NCBI RefSeq assembly: GCF_000002995.4
Contig: NW_025062476.1
Coordinates: 4,949,001-5,013,000, forward strand
DNA from: Brugia malayi
Lineage: Eukaryota; Nematoda; Chromadorea; Rhabditida; Onchocercidae
Reading direction: 5' to 3'
Length of the DNA stretch: 64,000 bases
Under the pieces are notes generated by a model, which was not told the origin of the DNA, ran no database searches, and saw only the letters and a program-made list of their open reading frames with translations. Shown one piece after another: positions 51,645 to 64,000 of the stretch; position 1 is the first letter of the stretch; each line of letters opens with the position of its first letter. The position numbers and the translations under genes are program-made.

Positions 51645-54600
51645 TTCAAATTAAAATATTGTTCTTAATTTCTGAAAGAATTTGCAAAAAATTTTGCACA
51701 AATAATATTTTAATATAAATTGAAAAAGTAACTTTTGTATAAGTAAACCTTGTTTCATTTTTTGCAAATAAAATATTGCTATATGTGGTGATAATGATGT
51801 GAAATCTATAATAATAATAGTGATAATAATAATAACAATGATAATAATACAGCATTAACTGATAACAATATTAGTACTGGTAATGATGATAATAATAATC
51901 AGAAATGATATTAAGTATTGGACTAAATTACTTCGTTGAATCTTATTTTGTAATATATGCATTTAGGCAATATTAGCTATTCCACTAGAGAAAATTGTTT
52001 GATTGAATTAAAAAAAAAATAATATCTTAGTAATGATTGGTGATAATGATAATAATGATAATCAGTTGAGTATATAATTAAATGAAGAAAAAGAATATAC
52101 ATAAGCAATACTTTCAAATATATTTTCATATGTCTGATTCAGAATTTTTTTCATTATTTCATTTTAGAGGATAATGTTATCTCAAGGGAAATTGAAAATA
52201 TGGTAGTTAATTTTGAACAAATTCTAAAAACCATTTTCATACATATTGGTTTTAAAATTTTTTCTTTAATAAAATTTTGATTCAGGTATAACGCACAAAA
52301 AATAATATTAGTTTTGAGAGAATTTTCGAAGAAATATGCAAAAAAATTTTTTGGAGTTATAACATTTTTATGTTTCATTTTTCATAAATGACTTTAAAAT
52401 TTTTACATTTTTTTTTTTTTTTTTTTTTTTTTTTGGTAGATTTGAAACTTAGATAAATTATCTTTTTTTTGTTTGGTGTAGGATTTATTGAAATATTATA
52501 TATCTTGAAGAATTTATTTATAATTCATTCAATTTTTTGGATGTTTTAAACTTTCATACTGAATACTGAATACACTGACTGATCAATTCAATTTAAGTTC
52601 ACAATTTAAAGAAAGGAAATATTGGTCTTTTCATCGTACTATCAGTTATTTTAATCAGACTATTTGGTTTATTTCATGCATAATTAAATATGAAATGAAT
52701 GATATTTTGTTTTTAAGCATGGTAAAATATAATTGTGACTGATTTTTTTTTAGCTTCAAATCATTAGTTTTAAAATCTAATTAAAATTTTGTCATTTATC
52801 ATCTATAAATTACATCAATCTATTGAAAAGATGCATGAAATGAACAATCCAAAAGACTATATGAATGAATAAATAAGTAATCAAAATAAATAAACAAATT
52901 AATAGGTAAATGAAGAAATAATAAATGAAAGATAAAAAAATAAAAACATCGAATAGATAAATAACAATTGAATTTGTACGATAAAATAAGCAACAATTAG
53001 TAAATTTAAAAATATTTCAAATCTATAAAATGATATCTGTATTTAATAAAAAAAACTTAAAATATTTCAATTCGATGGAATGATCGTATTAAAAGTATAA
53101 ATAGTAGGCGTGTAAAAAGGACGAATATTTATTCAAGCCTAGGGAAAAGAGATAAGCAAATATTGGAAGAGAAGCCTAAGTGTCACTGTTGTAATTTAAG
53201 AAAGCCAAAAGAATCCGCCTTTCAAAATGATATGCATTTTTTTTTTTTTATTTAATCCAATCGGATCTGAAAAGAATTATTTCTGAAAAGTACTTTATGT
53301 AAGTAAGTGAATTCGTTCATTCTTTAAATAAGATTTTAATTCAAATTTGGTTGAATTTCTTTTTAGGTATATTATCATTTGAAGATCAGTTAATCACTAA
53401 AATGACTTAGAATAGATCACAATGAAGTTGTATCGTTCATTTGAAATTGTACAAAATTAGTGAATCAAAAATGATCAAACTATTTGGAAATTAGTAAGAC
53501 AAAAACATTTTGCTTATTTTGATGGAACAAAAATTATTTACTAAAAATTGAACATATTAATTTATTATAACTCTACTGTTATATTTTTAATACTGAAATA
53601 AAATATATTATATTATCATAAATTTGTGCAAAAACAAAAATAACTGGCAATTAATTTTTCAATAAAAATATGCAATAAAATTCAATTTCAAATTGTTATA
53701 GAAATTTTAAAAACTATTTGTAAAGTAAAAAAGAAAAAATTTTTTCTTCAGTGATTTTTATTTTATTTTATAGGCCAGTGATTAATTTTGATTTGATAAA
53801 GAAGCACAAATGACCTCTTATCACAATGAATGCCATTTTGATCAAATTCTCTTAATTTATTATCTATCAAAAAAGTATTGGTGAATTGATTTCAAGGAAA
53901 ATTTTATGCTAATATTAAATTTATTATTATCATTATGCTAAATTAAAAACAAATAAACAAATTTGTGCAAAAAATGATTATTGCTTGTTGTCTAATTTTT
54001 TTAAGAAATAGATATACTGAAATCTGATTAAAATTACTTAGAAATTTTTAAAAATTAGAAAAAACTGTTCGCAAAAAATTTTTTTGCAATGATTTTTTTT
54101 TTATTGCTTAGCTTCAAGCAGAAATGATTTACGCCTAAAATTCCATTCATTTTGTATTTTTTTTTAATTAACAAATTGAACTGGTAAATTTATTTATTTA
54201 TAAATGCATCAGAATTTTATCATGCGTTTGGTTATTGAAAATTTCAATTTGAAACTGCATTAACTAAAATATTTATTTAATATAATTTGAATTGAAACAT
54301 TTCATTAAATAAAATTATATTAAAAAAATAAAAACATTTTCTATGCTATCGAACAACTAATTTTATTCGATTTCTCCGATCAAATTTATCTTTAATATAA
54401 TTAAATTAATTAATTAATCATTATTGCTGATTTTATTCCCTTTTAATTGTTTAATTGGCAATATGCAGAAAAAAGTTTACATTGAATCATTTATCATTAC
54501 AGAATCGTTATGAAACTTTTTTTCAAATATTTATGGAAATTATTCATTGAAACATTAATTATTATTTATTGAAAATAAGTAATAAAAAAATATTTTAACG

Positions 54601-55721
54601 ATTTTTACTTTTAATAATATATTAAAGTTAATTAATCAAACAAAAGAACAATGAAAAGATTAATTCATTTCGAATGAAATAATAAGTTGTTGAACATAAA
54701 CAACTTTCATTCGTCTTTTTAATTTTTTTAAAACAGAATTCAAATTTACATATAGTTGTGATTTAATTTTGATGAATGCTAGATCAATGGAAGTGAAAAA
54801 ATCATTTGAATTTCATATTAAGCGATTGATTTCAGTATCAAATCAAATTGTGTAGTATAAATTTAAGAAAAAAACTATAACAATGTTGGCAAATAGTTTA
54901 AAATATTAAATTTATCAGTTTTTTTCAGTAATTTAGTTTGAAGGTTGGAGCATTCAAATATTTTATTCAATAAGTTTCTATTAAAAAATTATTTTTAATA
55001 ACAATTTTCTAAATTTTCGATTTCATATAAGTTCTCATATTAATTGTTTCCGTTTTTTTTTTTTTTTTAAAAAATAGTTTTTCAACTATAAAACAGCGTA
55101 CGACGTTGAGAAGTACGTCAGACTATTTGCTTTTGTAATTAATTATCAAATTAAATAGGTATATAAGCATGTGGATGTTGACATTTTCATAATGACTGCG
55201 TGATTTGAGCCGTCTTTTCGTGATGGTGTTGCGTACGTGAGGTGTAGCGTGGTGATTACGTTAGTTCATGTCATTATTTGAGCAGTATTTAAAATTGTTC
55301 TTGGTAACTTTTTAACTTCATTCCGAAAACTTTTTTTTTCGAGACTGTGAGATTTCAGTTCTGCATTTCCTGTAGATATAAATTCCTGACAGAATTGCTT
55401 TTTTTATTTTTTGAAATATGTTATAACCTATAAATTGAAAAAATTACTTGGAAATTTTTGGGTTTTTTTCTTTCTGACAGTTTTAGATTTTAAATCCTTC
55501 AGCACATGGAATTTAGTTCTGAATAACAATGTTGATACGCCGGTTTACTGACTTCTTGGATTACGTCAAATATAACTTTTTGATTTATCGCACTTTCAGT
55601 AAAGGTATAATCCTGAAATATTGCATAAATAAGACAGTTGCATTACCGCAACATCTTTCTTTCATTGTCAAAACTTAGATCTTTTTTGCTTGAAATTTTA
55701 GTAGGACTTTCAGAAGCAGCT
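51645..55721. other. 4-kb divergent spacer
   Basis: Between the divergent cysteine-rich gene and dut-1. It is mostly AT-rich, with GATAAT repeats at 51800-52060 and a T run at 52409-52434. Two islands stand out by lower AT content: 53061-53240, an open frame without ATG, and 55080-55270, probable dut-1 promoter sequence. Confidence 0.5.
55708..55713 (+). promoter_or_regulatory. Probable spliced-leader acceptor of dut-1
   Basis: TTTCAG ends at 55713, leaving an 8-base leader before the ATG at 55722. The position and consensus fit nematode trans-splicing. Confidence 0.5.
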
Positions 55722-56981
55722 ATGTCGAAGGATAGTGATGTAATAACACCATTGGAGAATATCTTGCAGGAAACAGAAAATCCGACATCAAAAAAGCTAA
55801 AAGTGGATGCCATTCCTGCTGTAAAAGCTTTAATTCCGGAGGTAATATTTTTGAAATCTTATTCTTGTTTGATTCAATTATTTTATTCAATGCAAGTATT
55901 ATTTTCAACTGATAATTTATCTTTCATCGTAATCGAGTTCAAGTTCGTTGAATTTGTTAATACATTGATTTTTATTAGTTTTTTTGATAACTATTAGCGT
56001 TTCTGGGGATTAATTCACATATGAAGACCGGTTTAGGAATGCCGCTATTCAAAGTAATTAAGTAATGAGTTAAATCCTTAATTACTAGTTTTATAGTGCT
56101 CCTAAGCTGTTAGTTAGTGATTAGAATCGGCTTGGAAATTTATATTTTTTTGGAAACGAGAGTACTTCTCTACAGTTCTTGCCACAGTTTCGTAAAAATG
56201 ATTTTAAACTTTTTAAGTTAGTATGTTCACCATATTTACATATAATGATTGGTCATTACTTTCAGATTATTTCTACTATAGAAATGGATAAGAAATGTAT
56301 TTATTTCAAGAAGTTATCGGAAAATGCCCAGATTCCAACTTACGGATCGGAATGGGCAGCTGGAGCTGACCTATACAGTGCTTATGACTGTGTGATACCC
56401 GCAAAGGGTAATTTTTTTTTATTTCAGTAGCTAGAAATTTTATCATTACTAGTGATATATAATATAATCCCTTAGCCAACTCTTGACGTATTGTCAGTAA
56501 TTTATGATTATTCATAAAATACTTCCCAAAATTCTATACCTTTTATAGATAAAGGTTCTGTTGGGACAGATCTACAAGTTCAAATTCCGCGAGGTTATTA
56601 TGGTAGAATAGCGCCACGCTCAGGTCTTGCTATGAAGCATTTCATTGATGTTGGTGCCGGAGTTGTTGATTCGGATTACAGAGGTCACCTCAGTGTGGTG
56701 CTTTTCAATTTTGGTACCGAAGATTTCCAAGTAAGTTTGCAAAAATAATTATCGAGGAAGTAAAAGACGACTTTTTATTAATATAAATGTTATGCAACAT
56801 GACAACGTTCATATTTCAAAAAAAAAAAAAAAAAAAACTTATATACATATTACAGATAAAGAAAGGTGATCGAATAGCTCAATTCATTTGTGAGAAAATT
56901 TCTCACTGCGAATTTGTCGAGGTTAAATCGCTAGAAAATAGTAAACGTGGAACGGATGGATTTGGTTCAACTGGTGTTTAG
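55722..56981 (+). CDS. dut-1: dUTP pyrophosphatase (dUTPase)
   Basis: Homotrimeric dUTPase hydrolysing dUTP to dUMP and pyrophosphate, keeping uracil out of DNA. Four exons: 55722-55841, 56266-56407, 56549-56730, 56856-56981; 189 residues, phases agree. All five family motifs are present: [11 protein letters not shown] (72-81); II, PRSGLA (110-115); [12 protein letters not shown] (125-133) with the catalytic Asp128; IV, GDRIAQ (152-157); [11 protein letters not shown] (179-188) with the Phe that stacks on uracil. Residues 1-45 are a non-conserved, charged lead (SKKLKVD could be a nuclear signal). An upstream ATG in the second exon (residue 47) could give a shorter form. A TTTCAG ends 8 bases before the first ATG, a likely spliced-leader site. 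Confidence 0.96.
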
Positions 56982-59900
56982 TATTAGAAAAATAGAACCT
57001 ATGTTTAAATATCAAATGTTTTACTTTGTCGAAAAATGGGTGCCTATTTTAAAGTTTTTATATTTCCAGATGTTTCATGTTTATGTCTCTCTTTGATCTT
57101 ACTTATCAATGGCATTTTAATGAATTTTTTACTTTGATTTAAAAAAAAATCATTCTTACAGTTACATTTTAACCTTACTTTTTTTTCAGCTCCATTTACT
57201 AAGCGTTCCATGTTTTGTTGACATTATGAATGATAATTCTTTATGGGGAGCTTTTTGATAAGGATGATTATGCAAGCCCCATTTTAATTACTTAAACTAC
57301 ATTCTTATCTGATCTCACCGTATTTTTGCATTTTTTTTTTTTTTGTTGTTTGAAGGAAGCAGTTGGCGTGTTGCTGTTTAGCAGTTATGTTAATACTTTT
57401 CAAATATTTAATTTGTTGTCTTGGCAACTATTTACCTCTCTCATAGGATGTGCTTATTTTTTGTTTTTTTTTTGTTTTTTTTTTTTTGCACAGTACATTT
57501 TTTGTCTTGTAATTCTTTATTGCAATATAAAAAAAATGTGGAACACTTCTTTGTAATTTAATAAGTACTGCAGATAAAAACAGATAATTTGAAAAACAGT
57601 TTAAGAAGTGAAATATCAAATTTGATACTGAAATGCCGAAACACATACTGATTAATTGTACTGAGAATCGACAGTCTCTGTGATATAACTAACTGCTACT
57701 GCTACTGTTATTTCATAATTGAGATGGTGGTAAATAAAGTTCATTTTACTTAACTTAAGCCATTCAGTGTAAAGATTCAACAAATAGGTCGTCAAAAATT
57801 ATCAATCTGATAAAGTGAGATTCTATCTATACATATGACAAGGCTCTCCCTCTCTCCCTCTCTCTCTCTATGAAATATTATGAGCTTTCCACATAAGTTT
57901 TATGATATCGTGAAAAGGAACAGCATACCTATTAGAACATATCTAACCTAATTTAATTAATTGATCAGGATGCAAAATTAATAAAAGCAAAAAAGTTTAT
58001 ATAACTTTTATTTATGTTGAAAAAAATAAAAAAACATACATATACATTTTGCATAGTGGACGAATCATATTATTTATTTATTTTCATTTTTTATTCACTT
58101 TTATTATTTATTTTGTAAATTATAAAAAGTAAACTAATTATAATATTTATTATTTTCTGTTTGTGTATGTGTGTCATTCATCTATTTGCTTTTTTTTTTT
58201 TTTGTTTTTTATTAATTTTTACAAATATAATTTTACCTAATTTTCTCATTTATTGCGTAAAAAAAATGCAAAGATCGTTTCAATATAAAATAAAAAATAG
58301 CATTTCCTTTTCCTTTTTTCCCTTTTTTCCATCCTTTATAGGCTTATTTCTATTAAATTTTTCCGCTCAATGAATGAACGAATAAAGAAATAATGAAAAT
58401 TTTATTAGTAAAAAACAAGGAAGAGGAAAATTAAGATCGTAATTTGAATATATATGTATAATTTCATTGTGTTAACATTCATTCCCATCTTATTTATTAC
58501 TTTTCCTTTTTTTTAATTTTGTTTTTTATTTTTTCCTGAAAAAAAAAAGATTCAGTTTTCCAACCTTTTTCCGAATCGTTTGGAAGTGTTTTAAATTTAA
58601 ACAATTATGTCTTTTTATTAATCAAATATAAATGACAATAATTTGGTTTTGAAATGAATATTTGCAAAAGTAAAAATTTTTTCAAATGTTTTAATTCAGT
58701 TATTATTATTATTATTTTTTTAATTCAAAATTATCGTTAATGATAAACTGATGAGATTTTATAAAATTCAATGTTACAATTCATAAAATATTTACATTTT
58801 AAAAATTTCACTCTTTCCTCTTTTATGTATCTCTAAAATTCTCGAAAATTGCTAAAATATCTTTGATTTAATCAGTTATTATTCAAAAAAATCATTTTTC
58901 AAACTCTTAAACTTTTTTTTTTTAAAAAAAACTTTGATTGAATGTTAATTTTTAATGTATTAGCAAATTGTGAAATTAAGAAAAAAAGGTAAAAAATTTT
59001 ATCCCTTTTAATTTATAATATCTCAGATAAATGAATTAAAGTAGATTTTTTTCTCTCAAATTTTCTCTCTTACTTTTTAATTTGGCTTTAACTAAACTAT
59101 TAAACAATGAGAAACTGAATCAACTTTTTAAAGAATTGAAAATGAAAAGTTGAATTATTTGAAAAGAAAAAAAGATTCAATTTATTGTACATTGTTCATT
59201 TTTCCGAAATATTTTACACTTTTTTTTTATCACCTTCCTTTCTTTCTTTCTCTCTCTCCCTCTCTCTCTCTCTCCCTTATACGACCTCCTTTTGAATTTT
59301 CATATACCAATATTTTCATTTCTAGGAAATACGACAAATACTTATTTTTTAAATTTATCACCAATTAATTAAACTCTGAATTTTAAGCAACTGAATTGTT
59401 TAATTAATAATTACTTAAAAATATAATTATTGTAGGAGTTTTTCTAATATTTTTAATCACAATCTACACCAATTTCAAGAACAAAAGCGATAAATTATAA
59501 ATATTGCATTGAAAAAAAATTATGAAAAGAGAAAAATGAAAGAAATTAAAAAAATGAAAAAAAAAAAAAAATTGCGTGCTTAAAATGTTTGTAATTTATA
59601 TAAATTCAATATATTCCATAACTCATATTATTTAGTTTTATTTCTTTTTCACAAATATCATTTCATTTAACTAACTAATTAATTAATAATATATTCCTAA
59701 GTTTTATTTATTTTGCATTTCATTTTGGCAAATTTCATTTCTTTTAACCAACTAATTAATTAAATAATCAATTAAATTCTATGAGTGCTAATCACGTTTC
59801 ATCCATTTTTAATAAATTTCATTTAGCTGAACTAACCGATTAATTAACAATATAATTGAGTAGTTAATTATTAAACATCTTTTAGCATATTTTTTTCAAA

Positions 59901-60650
59901 AATAAAAAAAATATACAAATGTACATTGACTTACATATATATATATATATATTTAATAACAAATAATACTTATTGATGGAATAAAGCAAATTAATTAATT
60001 AATTTTACTTTATTAATTATAATTTATGTGTTTATAATTAGTCTTTTTCCTTTTCTTTTTATCATAATTTATTAACAACAATTTTCAATCTTTTTATTAA
60101 TTACCAGGCAATAAAATGATTAATTTTCAGATAGCAATAAATTCATTCTAGTAATCAAATGAAATATGATAATGTGATAATGAAGAAAAATTCAAAGAGA
60201 CTTTGATATGACATTAATAATATTTCCAAGAATTTGTCACAATTTTCAAATTTCATTTCATTTTCTATTTTGTTTGTTTTGCCGGAATTTATCAGAAAAA
60301 AAAAATTAAATGAAATGAAATATTTTTAAATTAATATTTTTTCATAAAAATATAAGCAAGTAATTTATCATAAATTCTTTTACACTTTGTAACATTTATT
60401 TAACGCTAAGCATTAATTCATTGTAATCGAAAAATTTATTTTAACTTTTATGAATTTGTTGTGCCAAAAACGGAATTATATTTAAGTTTCAAAGAATCTA
60501 CGTATTCTATTATACATTTAGTTTAATTTTTTCTCTTTTCTTTTGCAATTTCATATCCTTTGTATTTTAAATATAAATTAATCTATTTTTTTCTTTTTCT
60601 TCTTTTTTTTTTTTCATTTCAGAAACAAATTAAAATAATTTTATCAAAAA
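56982..60650. other. AT-rich spacer between dut-1 and the doublecortin gene
   Basis: About 3.7 kb. An AATAAA at 57733-57738 may belong to dut-1. CT-rich microsatellites occur at 57845-57869 and 59250-59276, and an (AT)n at about 59935-59951. No coding features are recognised. Confidence 0.5.
59250..59276. repeat. (CT)n microsatellite
   Basis: CT dinucleotide array with CCC interruptions. Confidence 0.8.
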
Positions 60651-63523
60651 ATGATGGAGACAACAATTGCTAAAAAGCGAGTTAAAATTTATAAAAATGG
60701 TGATAATTCTTTTGAAGGACTTGATGTAAGGATTTATTTTCTTTCTTTTTCAATCAAAGTTTCAAATTTTAGACAAATTAATGTTTTTTTTTTTTTGGAA
60801 GATGTGCTATTTATTTAAATAAAAATTTAAAAAGAAATGTTTTTTTAAAAAAATAAAAAGCAAAATTTTGAAATAATGATTAGGCGAAATTGTTGATGCA
60901 TTTATCAAAAGAATATTTAAGATATATTTTTGTTTACTCTGTAAAATCAAAAGATTGAAAGAAAAATAAATTAATGACAATTCCACTAGTTTATCATCAA
61001 CACGGATCAATTTAAAAATATGCAAGAATTATTGAATATTATAAATGAGAAAATTGGTTTAACAAATGGTGCAAAAAAGTTATACACATTAAATGGAGAG
61101 CTTATTCAATCAGTGGAACAAATAATTAGTGATAAGGTTTTTTCTGCCTTTTTTTTCTTTTAATTCATTAAGCAAATATGAGTGATAATAATTTGGTTTT
61201 AAAATAAATATTTACAAAATTTCTGTTTCCTTTTTTGAATGTTTAATTCAGTTATTATTTTTTTGATTTTTTTGCAAATAAAATAAACTTCAAAATTTAA
61301 ACATAAAGTTAACAAAACTTCACTACAATAATAGTAATAATAAGAGTAATAATAATGAAATAAATCTTTTAAATTCTAATTTCAAAAATAAAAAATTTTT
61401 TTTAAAGGAATATGTAGCGGCAACAAATGTTTTCAAAGCACTTTTATACGGACAAATGAAGTTTATTACATCTACTGATAAAATCGATAAGCTAACAATG
61501 ATAAATTCTGAGATTTCTTCCTTAGCGGTTATTATTTTTTTTTTTTTTATTTATTAATTTATTTATTTTTTCTGTCTTCGTTTCATATTTTTTTCGTCTT
61601 TTCTTCAATTTTTCAGCAAATTTTAAAATTAAATTAGTTACTGAAATTGATTATATTATATCGTAACTGCTAAAATATTTAAAAATGAGTTTTTTTTTTT
61701 TTATAAATTTGAAATAATTATTGGATAAATAATTTTATTTAAAATTATTTATCGAATTTTAAATTTAATTATAATATATTTAAAAGAGAGAATAAGCTGT
61801 TCCATGTATGTGTATCTATTGAGTGAACTGGAAAAGGAAATTTTATTTGAAGTCAACGAAAGTATTAGCATTACGAATGTCGAGAAATGTTGAAATGAAA
61901 AGAGGTTGGCGTAAGGAGAGTGTGGCAGAGAAGAAAAGCAAAAATAATGTGCAACCGCAAAGAAAGGTTACTCCATTGTAAATTATTTCAAATTAATTCC
62001 AATATTTTAATTTCAATTTTTAATGATTTAAATTTATTCCGTGATTTTTAATAATTAAAAAAATCATTTTTAAATAATTGAAATTTATCCCTTAATTCCA
62101 TAATTTCAGTTTTAATAATTCAATTTTAATGAAGAATTGATTAATTTCTTGATAATCCACTAATTTCAGCTTTCATAATTTGATTTGAATAAGATATTTA
62201 TGATCTTTTTATTTTTTTTATTTTTTAAAAAAGGAAATTCTTTAATTTTAATTTTTAATAATTTAACTTTAATGAAAAACGATTTCTTTTACAAAATATA
62301 TTTCGTTTTATTGAAATTCTTTCTCAAATTCATTTCAAACGATAATAATTGTTGGAATAAAATAAGTTCAAACGATTATACATTTCATTTTAGTTATCAG
62401 ATGGAAACAACAATGCATCAAAAGCTGAGCAAACAAAACCAATAAAGTAAGAAAATCCAAATTAAATAATTACTTTGCAGTTATTAAGAAGCTAATACTC
62501 ACATTTTACAGAATTATAAATTGTCACACGGATCAAAAATTAATTATAATTAAGTGGGAGAGCGAATAATTAACGGCAGAAATAGGTCACAAAGTCTTCT
62601 TTTTCTTTTTTTTTTTTTTTTTGTTAAGCGAAAATTTTCCTTTATTTTTAATGAATAATGTTAATACTTTTTTCGATTAACATTTCTCTTATTTAAAAAT
62701 TAACCCAAAATATTATCGTATCAAAATTTTACATTTTTAACAAATCACTTTGTCGTCTATTATCATATTTATTTATAACTTTTAATGATAACAAACACAA
62801 TCAGATAATCTTATCAATTCAATTAAATTGTTTGGTTTCATTAAAAAATATTAATTAATTTTATATCTTGTATTTTTTTACTGATGTGTTTGGGTGAATT
62901 TTTCTACTAATAAATGTTGTTACTTTGTCGTTTTTTTTTTTTCAAAACTTAATTATTCATTTAAGTGATTGTGCTTTTTTCTTACTTTACCATTCGCTTA
63001 AGTAATTGTGAGATTTTTTTAGATTAGTAAAAGAGAGTAATGTGGCTAAAACTACAATTAGTAACACATCGCAAGCTGAAAAAGGAGATGCAGTGAAATT
63101 CATTTCCACAAATCCGTCTAAATCGTCTAAATCATTATTAGCTGAACCCATAATTAAATCATCAAAAGCACTTAAAATGGATGGTCAGTAAAATTTAATA
63201 TTATAAATTTTATAATTAATTTATAATGCAAAAATTTAATTCTGTTTATGAATTATTTTTAAGGTTTGCCACATAAAGTACCAATACAATTAATTTATTC
63301 AATTTTTTTTTTTTTTTTTTTAGAAGTAAAAATGAATCAAACTTCTTCGATGATAACTGGTGAATTGTCTAAATGTTCGCTATTATCCATAGGTCAAAGG
63401 CCATCAACAACATCAATTAAGAATCGCACTCCAACACCAAAACCAGGAGCTAAAATTTACCAATCTGAGAAAGGTAATGTGAATAATAGTGCTAAAGATA
63501 TAATTACTTTTAATTGCCGCTAA
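60651..63523 (+). CDS. Single doublecortin-domain protein
   Basis: Predicted microtubule-binding protein of about 289 residues. Exons: 60651-60725, 60990-61136, 61408-61527, 61853-61966, 62394-62446, 63023-63183, 63324-63523; phases agree. Residues 8-95 match a doublecortin domain: KKRVKIYKNGDNSFEGLDF (family form K-R-V-x-x-Y-x-N-G-D), the Q-E-L-L helix, GAKKLYTLNGELIQSVEQI, and EYVAATNVF. Residues after about 100 are basic and low-complexity, rich in Lys/Ser/Thr, with no second DCX copy and no kinase seen. A TTTCAG at 60617-60622 lies 28 bases before the ATG. The last exon ends at a stop with AATAAA 106 bases later, but a GTAATG donor after 63473 would let the gene continue beyond the window. 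The choice of the 61853 acceptor (TTTGAAG) is less certain than the others. Confidence 0.8.
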
Positions 63524-63628
63524 TAGTTGAAAATAATAATTAAAAATTAAATACAAATATTACTTTTTAATTTTGATTAATCGAATGATGAAAAAATATT
63601 TGTGATACGAATTATTTTTTCACCAATT

Positions 63629-63634
63629 AATAAA
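63629..63634 (+). promoter_or_regulatory. Possible poly(A) signal of the doublecortin gene
   Basis: AATAAA 106 bases after the stop at 63521-63523; supports the transcript ending inside the window. Confidence 0.4.
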
Positions 63635-64000
63635 AGTGAATGTTAATAATTTATAAAATTATACCTAATTTTTTATGATTCGTCAATTTTTAGCGTTATT
63701 TGTTAGGATTATCAATGTTACATTGACAAATGACAACCAAATTTTATTGATAATATTATCAGTTATTCTGATAATAATGATAAGAAGAGCATATTTGTAT
63801 AAAAAGAATTTCTCCGTCTGAGTGAATTTATACTAACAGTCGTAAAATTCCATTTAATCTTTATTATCATTAATTGATTGATTTACAATTCATCGACAGT
63901 ATCCCTTTTTTTTCTTTACATAAAAATTTACATTTTGTTTACGATATTATCGAATTTTTCAGTCGTAAACAGTTGAATTATTTATGATATTACTTTCAAT
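63635..64000. other. Right-edge AT-rich DNA
   Basis: No gene or repeat recognised. If the 63473 donor is used, this would be intron of the doublecortin gene. Confidence 0.4.

Noticed and set aside
1..64000. tRNA, rRNA, spliced-leader RNA genes or Wolbachia-derived inserts
   Set aside because: No cloverleaf-like or SL-like segment and no GC-richer bacterial-type open frame was seen by eye; a tRNAscan and BLAST run would be decisive.

Overview
The window looks like nuclear DNA of a parasitic nematode, most probably a filarial worm. It is strongly AT-rich, with many homopolymers and short tandem repeats. Genes are built from small exons (about 40 to 230 bases) with GT..AG introns that often end in TTTCAG. 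Several first coding exons lie just behind a splice-acceptor-like TTTCAG, as expected for spliced-leader trans-splicing. I see no bacterial-style operon, no rRNA or tRNA gene, no CRISPR array and no obvious bacterial insert such as Wolbachia DNA. Species assignment is inference from style and protein families.

Nine protein-coding genes are supported. (1) + strand <67-3685: PPIL2/MOG-6-type U-box cyclophilin, cut by the window edge. (2) - strand 12208-5072: PAIP1-like poly(A)-binding-protein partner with a PAM2 motif and a MIF4G region. (3) + strand 14051-18998: histidyl-tRNA synthetase with two alternative first exons, one of which looks like a mitochondrial presequence. (4) + strand 21501-22941: small secreted PAN/Apple-like protein. 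(5) + strand 24920-34089: Timeless (TIM-1). (6) - strand 37530-35897: Y-box cold-shock RNA-binding protein with RGG-type tail. (7) - strand 51644-46585: secreted cysteine-rich protein, possibly of the chondroitin proteoglycan 4 type. (8) + strand 55722-56981: dUTPase. (9) + strand 60651-63523: single doublecortin-domain protein. Exon coordinates were derived by hand from reading phase, splice consensus and remembered family conservation, and phases close in every model except that one part of timeless stays ambiguous.

Layout: genes 1 and 2 converge, and genes 2 and 3 diverge from a 1.8 kb spacer. Genes 5 and 6 converge. A 9 kb gene-poor block (about 37.6-46.6 kb) holds most of the satellites: AT, TATG, GA and GT arrays, an eight-copy perfect 39-bp minisatellite, and two older duplications. 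Genes 7 and 8 diverge from a 4 kb spacer. The right end is AT-rich with two small-exon genes.

Functionally the set is mostly housekeeping: splicing-associated cyclophilin, translation control (PAIP1-like, Y-box, HARS), replication fork protection (Timeless) and nucleotide pool sanitation (dUTPase). The two secreted proteins and the short doublecortin protein are the more lineage-specific items. No multi-gene novel system is evident. The best leads are the dual-targeting HARS locus, the cysteine-rich protein, isoform-generating splice choices, and an isolated peptide-like open frame near 53.1 kb.
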